DNA from: Poindextera sp035295705
GTDB lineage: Bacteria > Pseudomonadota > Alphaproteobacteria > Caulobacterales > Caulobacteraceae
NCBI GenBank assembly: GCA_035295705.1
Contig: DATGIN010000127.1
Coordinates: 1 to 17,078 of the forward strand
Direction of reading: 5' to 3'
Length of the DNA: 17,078 nt
In this document: positions 13,686 to 17,078 of the stretch, piece by piece
Layout of the letters: each line of letters starts with the position of its first letter
Position numbering within the stretch: position 1 is the stretch's first letter
Notes under the pieces: model-generated
Told to the model about the DNA's origin: nothing
Databases searched by the model: none
The model's input: the letters and a program-made list of their open reading frames with translations, nothing else
Made by a program: the position numbers and the translations under genes

Positions 13686-16600
13686 ATGGCCGAGCTTCGG
13701 CTTTCCACCTGGGGGATCAAGAACCCCATTCCCGTGGCGCTGTTGTTCCTCGCCGCCGTGATCGCCGGCGCGATCTCCTACAGCTTCCTGCCGGTCAAGC
13801 AGTTCCCCAACGTCGTCTTCCCGGCCGTCCTGGTCGTCGTCACCGACAACGGCGCCGCGCCCGCGGAAATGAAGACCCAGATCGCTCGCCCGATCGAGGA
13901 CGCGGTCTACGGCATCTCGGGCGTGCGCGACGTGCACACCCAGATCGCCGAAGGCTCGTCGACGACCGAGGTCGAGTTCGACCTGGGCCAGGACCTGCAG
14001 AAGGTCACCGACGAGGTGCGCCAGCGGGTCGACCAGACGCGCGTGAACCTGCCGCGGGAGATCGACCCGCCCACCGTCGAGCGCATCGAGATCGACTCGC
14101 AGCCGATCCTCACCTACGCCGTCTCGGACCCCGACATGTCGGAGAGCCAGCTCTCGTGGTTCGTCGACGACACGGTGAGCCGGGCGCTGCAGAGCGCCGG
14201 CGGCGTCGCCCAGGTCTCGCGCGTGGGCGGCATCGATCGCGAGATCAACGTCATCGTCGACCCCGACCGGATGGCGGCGCAGGGGCTGACCGCGACCCAG
14301 CTGAACACCGCGCTCGGGGCCTTCAACGCCAACATCCCAGGCGGGCGGGTCGACGTGGGCGGACGCGAGCAGACCGTCCGCGTGCTAGGCGAGGCCGCGA
14401 CGGTCGAGCGTCTGCGCAACCTGACCATCCCGACGACGGGGGGACGCTTCGTCAAGCTGTCCGACGTGGCCGACGTCGGCGACGGGGCCGGGGAGGCGCG
14501 CGGGTTCGCGCGCCTGAACGACCGGCCGGTGGTCGGCTTCCAGGTCCTGAAGACCAACGACGCCAGCGAGGTGAAGACCGAGGACAACGTCAAGCAGGCG
14601 ATCACCCAGCTCGAGCGACAGTACCCCAACGCCCGCTTCACGGAGGTCTTCTCCACCGTCGACAACACCCGCGCGACCTTCGATGCGACCCTGCGCACCA
14701 TGTTCGAGGGCATGGGGCTGGCGGCGCTGGTCGTCTTCCTCTTCCTGCGCGACTGGCGCTCCACCGCGATCGTCGCCATCGCCATGCCGGTCTCGCTGAT
14801 CCCGACCTTCGCCGTGATGGCGATGTTCGGCTTCAGCCTGAACGTGGTCACGCTGCTGGCGCTGACGCTGGTGATCGGCATCCTGATCGACGACGCGATC
14901 GTCGAGATCGAGAACATCCAGAAGCGGGTGCAGGCGGGCGCCAGACCCTATCGCGCCTCGATGGAGGGCGCCGACCAGATCGGGATGGCCGTGATCGCAA
15001 CGACCTCGGCGATCGTGGTGGTGTTCGCGCCCGTCTCGTTCATGGGCTCGATCCCCGGGCAGTTCTTCAAGGAGTTCGGCGTCACCGTCGTCGTCTCGGT
15101 GCTGTTCTCGCTGCTGGTCGCACGCCTTCTGACGCCGCTGCTGGCCGCCTACTTCCTGGAGCCGACCGCGGTCCCGCATCCGCGCGGCGACCTTCGGCCC
15201 TTCTATCGCCGCAGCCTCGACTGGGCGCTCGCACATCCGTGGATGATGTCCGCCGTCGGCGGCGCGATCTTCGTCGCGATGATCGCCGTCTTCATATTCG
15301 GCCTGCCGAAGGGCGTGCAGCCGCCGGCCAACCCCGACTACACCTTCATCGGCATCGAAGGCCCGCCCGGCGCCACGATCGACGACATGCGCCGCATCGA
15401 GCACGAGACGACCGCGATCATCCGCGAGCATGTGCCCGAGGCCGCCGAGGTCTTCGTGCAGGTCGGCTCGGTCGCCGGCGAGGGCTTTGGCGGCGGCGGC
15501 GCCGGCGCCGGCCTCACCAGCGGCACGGTCACGCTGGTGCTCAAGCCTGACCGTCACCGGACCGTCAGCGAGATCAACGACGCGATCCGGCCCTACCTCA
15601 GCGAGATTCCGGACGCGCGGGTCTCGATCCAGGGTGGCGGTTTCGGCGCCGCGGCCGTGCAGATCGTGCTCACCAGCGACGACCCGGTCGCGCTGCAGCG
15701 CACCGGCGACGAGCTGCAGCGCGAGATGCGCACCCTGCCCGACCTCGCCGACCCGCGGCCGGCGCTGCCGCCGATCGGCCCAGAGATCGCCATCCGGCCG
15801 AAGCCCGATCAGGCCTCGCGGCTCGGCGTGACGGTGGAGTCCATCGCGACCATCGCCCGCGTGGCCACGCTGGGCGACATCGACGCCAACGTGCCCAAGT
15901 TGACCGACGGGGAGCGGCGCGTGCCGATCCGCGTTCGCCTGCCCGCTTCGGCGCGCACCAACATCGACACGATCCGGGCGCTGCAGGTGCCGACCGCCTC
16001 CGGCGGCACGACGCCGCTGTCCAGCGTCGCCGACGTCGACTTCCAGGCCGGCCCGGCGGTGATCGAACGCTACCAGCGGCGGGACGAGCTCGCCATCGAC
16101 GCCGACCTTACCAATGGTACGCAGCTCGGCGAGGGTCTGGCCGAGGTCAACCACCTGCCGGTGATGCGGCATCTGCCGCCCGGCGTCGAACGCGCCTCGC
16201 TCGGCCAGGAGCAGCAGTTCCAGGAGCTGTTCGGCGCCCTGTTCCTCGCCTTCTTCACGGGCATCAGCATGATCTATGCGGTGCTGGTGCTGCTGTTCCG
16301 CAGCTTCTTCAAGCCGGCCATCGTCATCGGCGCCCTGCCGCTTGCCATCTTCGGCGCGGTCATGGCGCTGGCGATCACCCGCCAGTCGCTGTCGATCCCC
16401 TCGCTGATCGGCATCCTGATGTTGCTCGGCATCGCGGCGAAGAACTCGATCCTGCTCGTCGAGTACGCCATCGAGCGCGAACGCGACGGCATGCCGGTGC
16501 GGCTTGCGCTGATGGAAGCCTGCCGCGAGCGCGCGCGGCCGATCATCATGACCAGCGTCGCCATGATCGCCGGCATGCTGCCGACCGCCTTTGCGTTAGG

Positions 16601-16850
16601 GAAAGGCTCGGAGTTCCGCCAGCCGATGGCCATCGCCGTGATCGGCGGCCTGGTCGCCTCGACCGTGCTGTCGCTGCTGATCGTCCCGGTGATCTACGAG
16701 ATCCTCGACGACATCGAAGGAAAGCTCGTGCCCAGGCTCGCCAGGCTGATCACCCCGCGCGAGGCCGAGGCGCCCGTCGCCGCCCCCGAGCCGCACGCGC
16801 CGGAACCCGCCACGGTGCTCGCCCGCCCGCCGGTATCGGCGGCGGAGTAG
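13686..16850 (+). CDS. RND-family multidrug efflux transporter permease (AcrB-like)
   Basis: This 1054-residue inner-membrane proton antiporter is of the hydrophobe/amphiphile RND class. It shows the duplicated layout: one membrane segment (about 13-33), a large periplasmic loop, six segments (about 340-530), a second large loop and the final segments (about 860-1015). The proton relay of AcrB is intact: Asp402 and Asp403 in GILIDDAIVEIEN, Lys919 in AAKNSILLVEY, and Arg949 and Thr956 in RERARPIIMTS, equivalent to AcrB Asp407, Asp408, Lys940, Arg971 and Thr978. The second periplasmic loop carries a Gly-rich run (FGGGGAGAG, near residues 600-610). The C-terminal 30 residues are Pro/Ala/Glu-rich. 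The substrate cannot be predicted. It completes a self-sufficient channel-adaptor-pump operon. Confidence 0.96.
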   Translation: MAELRLSTWGIKNPIPVALLFLAAVIAGAISYSFLPVKQFPNVVFPAVLVVVTDNGAAPAEMKTQIARPIEDAVYGISGVRDVHTQIAEGSSTTEVEFDLGQDLQKVTDEVRQRVDQTRVNLPREIDPPTVERIEIDSQPILTYAVSDPDMSESQLSWFVDDTVSRALQSAGGVAQVSRVGGIDREINVIVDPDRMAAQGLTATQLNTALGAFNANIPGGRVDVGGREQTVRVLGEAATVERLRNLTIPTTGGRFVKLSDVADVGDGAGEARGFARLNDRPVVGFQVLKTNDASEVKTEDNVKQAITQLERQYPNARFTEVFSTVDNTRATFDATLRTMFEGMGLAALVVFLFLRDWRSTAIVAIAMPVSLIPTFAVMAMFGFSLNVVTLLALTLVIGILIDDAIVEIENIQKRVQAGARPYRASMEGADQIGMAVIATTSAIVVVFAPVSFMGSIPGQFFKEFGVTVVVSVLFSLLVARLLTPLLAAYFLEPTAVPHPRGDLRPFYRRSLDWALAHPWMMSAVGGAIFVAMIAVFIFGLPKGVQPPANPDYTFIGIEGPPGATIDDMRRIEHETTAIIREHVPEAAEVFVQVGSVAGEGFGGGGAGAGLTSGTVTLVLKPDRHRTVSEINDAIRPYLSEIPDARVSIQGGGFGAAAVQIVLTSDDPVALQRTGDELQREMRTLPDLADPRPALPPIGPEIAIRPKPDQASRLGVTVESIATIARVATLGDIDANVPKLTDGERRVPIRVRLPASARTNIDTIRALQVPTASGGTTPLSSVADVDFQAGPAVIERYQRRDELAIDADLTNGTQLGEGLAEVNHLPVMRHLPPGVERASLGQEQQFQELFGALFLAFFTGISMIYAVLVLLFRSFFKPAIVIGALPLAIFGAVMALAITRQSLSIPSLIGILMLLGIAAKNSILLVEYAIERERDGMPVRLALMEACRERARPIIMTSVAMIAGMLPTAFALGKGSEFRQPMAIAVIGGLVASTVLSLLIVPVIYEILDDIEGKLVPRLARLITPREAEAPVAAPEPHAPEPATVLARPPVSAAE

Positions 16851-16853
16851 GCG

Positions 16854-17078
16854 CTACCGCGCCCGCTCGCTGCGCCCCTCGGGGTACCGCTTGCGGTACT
16901 CGGCGACGGCCGCTTCCATGGTCACGAACCTCGCGCCCGCGGCCTTCAGCTTGTCGATCAGGCCCTCGAGCATGACCAGGCGATGGCCGCGGCCGATGAC
17001 GTGCGGGTGGAAGGTGTAGGTCAGCACCCCCCAGTCGTAGTGCTCGGCCATGTAGGTGAAGTCGGCCAGCCAGTTTTC
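16854..17078 (-). CDS. Polysaccharide deacetylase family protein (C-terminal 74 residues; start outside window)
   Basis: Only the C-terminus is present, entering from the right edge and ending with TAG at 16854, three bases after the pump gene stop (convergent). The readable part includes ENWLADFTYM, TYTFHPHVIGRGHR and LEGLIDKLKAAGARFVTME, which match the last strands of NodB-fold deacetylases, particularly the PuuE/allantoinase-like group of cytoplasmic amidohydrolase relatives. The His in TFHPHVIGR is in the position of the late catalytic-site histidine. Metal-binding motifs lie outside the window, so activity and substrate cannot be judged. A chitooligosaccharide- or purine-related role would both fit. 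Confidence 0.8.
   Translation of the reverse strand, partial: ENWLADFTYMAEHYDWGVLTYTFHPHVIGRGHRLVMLEGLIDKLKAAGARFVTMEAAVAEYRKRYPEGRSERAR

Noticed and set aside
14385..16172. A 595-codon antisense open frame inside the RND pump gene, and similar long plus-strand frames at 11276-12208 and 14156-15550
   Set aside because: Compositions are His/Arg/Asp/Gly-biased, with no domain. They are frame shadows of well-supported efflux genes.
1..17078. CRISPR arrays, tRNA/rRNA genes, insertion sequences, integrases, toxin-antitoxin pairs
   Set aside because: I saw no regularly spaced repeats, no cloverleaf or rRNA-like stretches, no transposase or integrase proteins and no terminal inverted repeats. The window reads as ordinary chromosome.

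Overview
The window is a high-GC (roughly 70 percent by eye) chromosomal segment of an alphaproteobacterium. The gene order rpmH-rnpA-yidC-engB-argB-(HAD nucleotidase)-dapD, the style of the proteins and a perfect CtrA-type TTAA-N7-TTAA site all point to the order Caulobacterales (Caulobacter/Phenylobacterium-like). The genus is an inference. I saw no tRNA, rRNA, insertion sequence, phage gene or CRISPR array.

Positions 1-5660 (minus strand) hold a compact housekeeping cluster, read right to left. A recognisable promoter (5632-5660) drives rpmH (ribosomal protein L34, GTG start, absent from simple long-ORF listings), followed by rnpA (RNase P protein), yidC (membrane insertase), engB/yihA (ribosome-assembly GTPase), argB (acetylglutamate kinase), a HAD-family pyrimidine 5'-nucleotidase and dapD (lysine/DAP biosynthesis, cut by the window edge). 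Start/stop overlaps at yidC/engB and argB/nucleotidase suggest translational coupling. The cluster links ribosome and membrane biogenesis to arginine and lysine synthesis.

Positions 5677-10890 (minus strand) hold a GNAT-fold protein with a degenerate acetyl-CoA loop, then a likely three-gene unit of a TetR regulator, an HSL-type alpha/beta hydrolase and a zinc-free quinone oxidoreductase. Next come a small secreted protein with a mirror-symmetric six-cysteine motif and a DUF72/YecE protein. The perfect CtrA box lies just upstream of the secreted protein, so that gene may be under cell-cycle control. This is the most novel item in the window.

Positions 10891-16850 (plus strand) hold a complete tripartite RND efflux operon in the order outer-membrane lipoprotein, periplasmic adaptor lipoprotein, RND pump. 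A 13-bp TetR-type palindrome with a GANTC (CcrM) site at its core lies in the control region, but no regulator gene adjoins it. A convergent polysaccharide deacetylase-like gene enters from the right edge (16854-17078).
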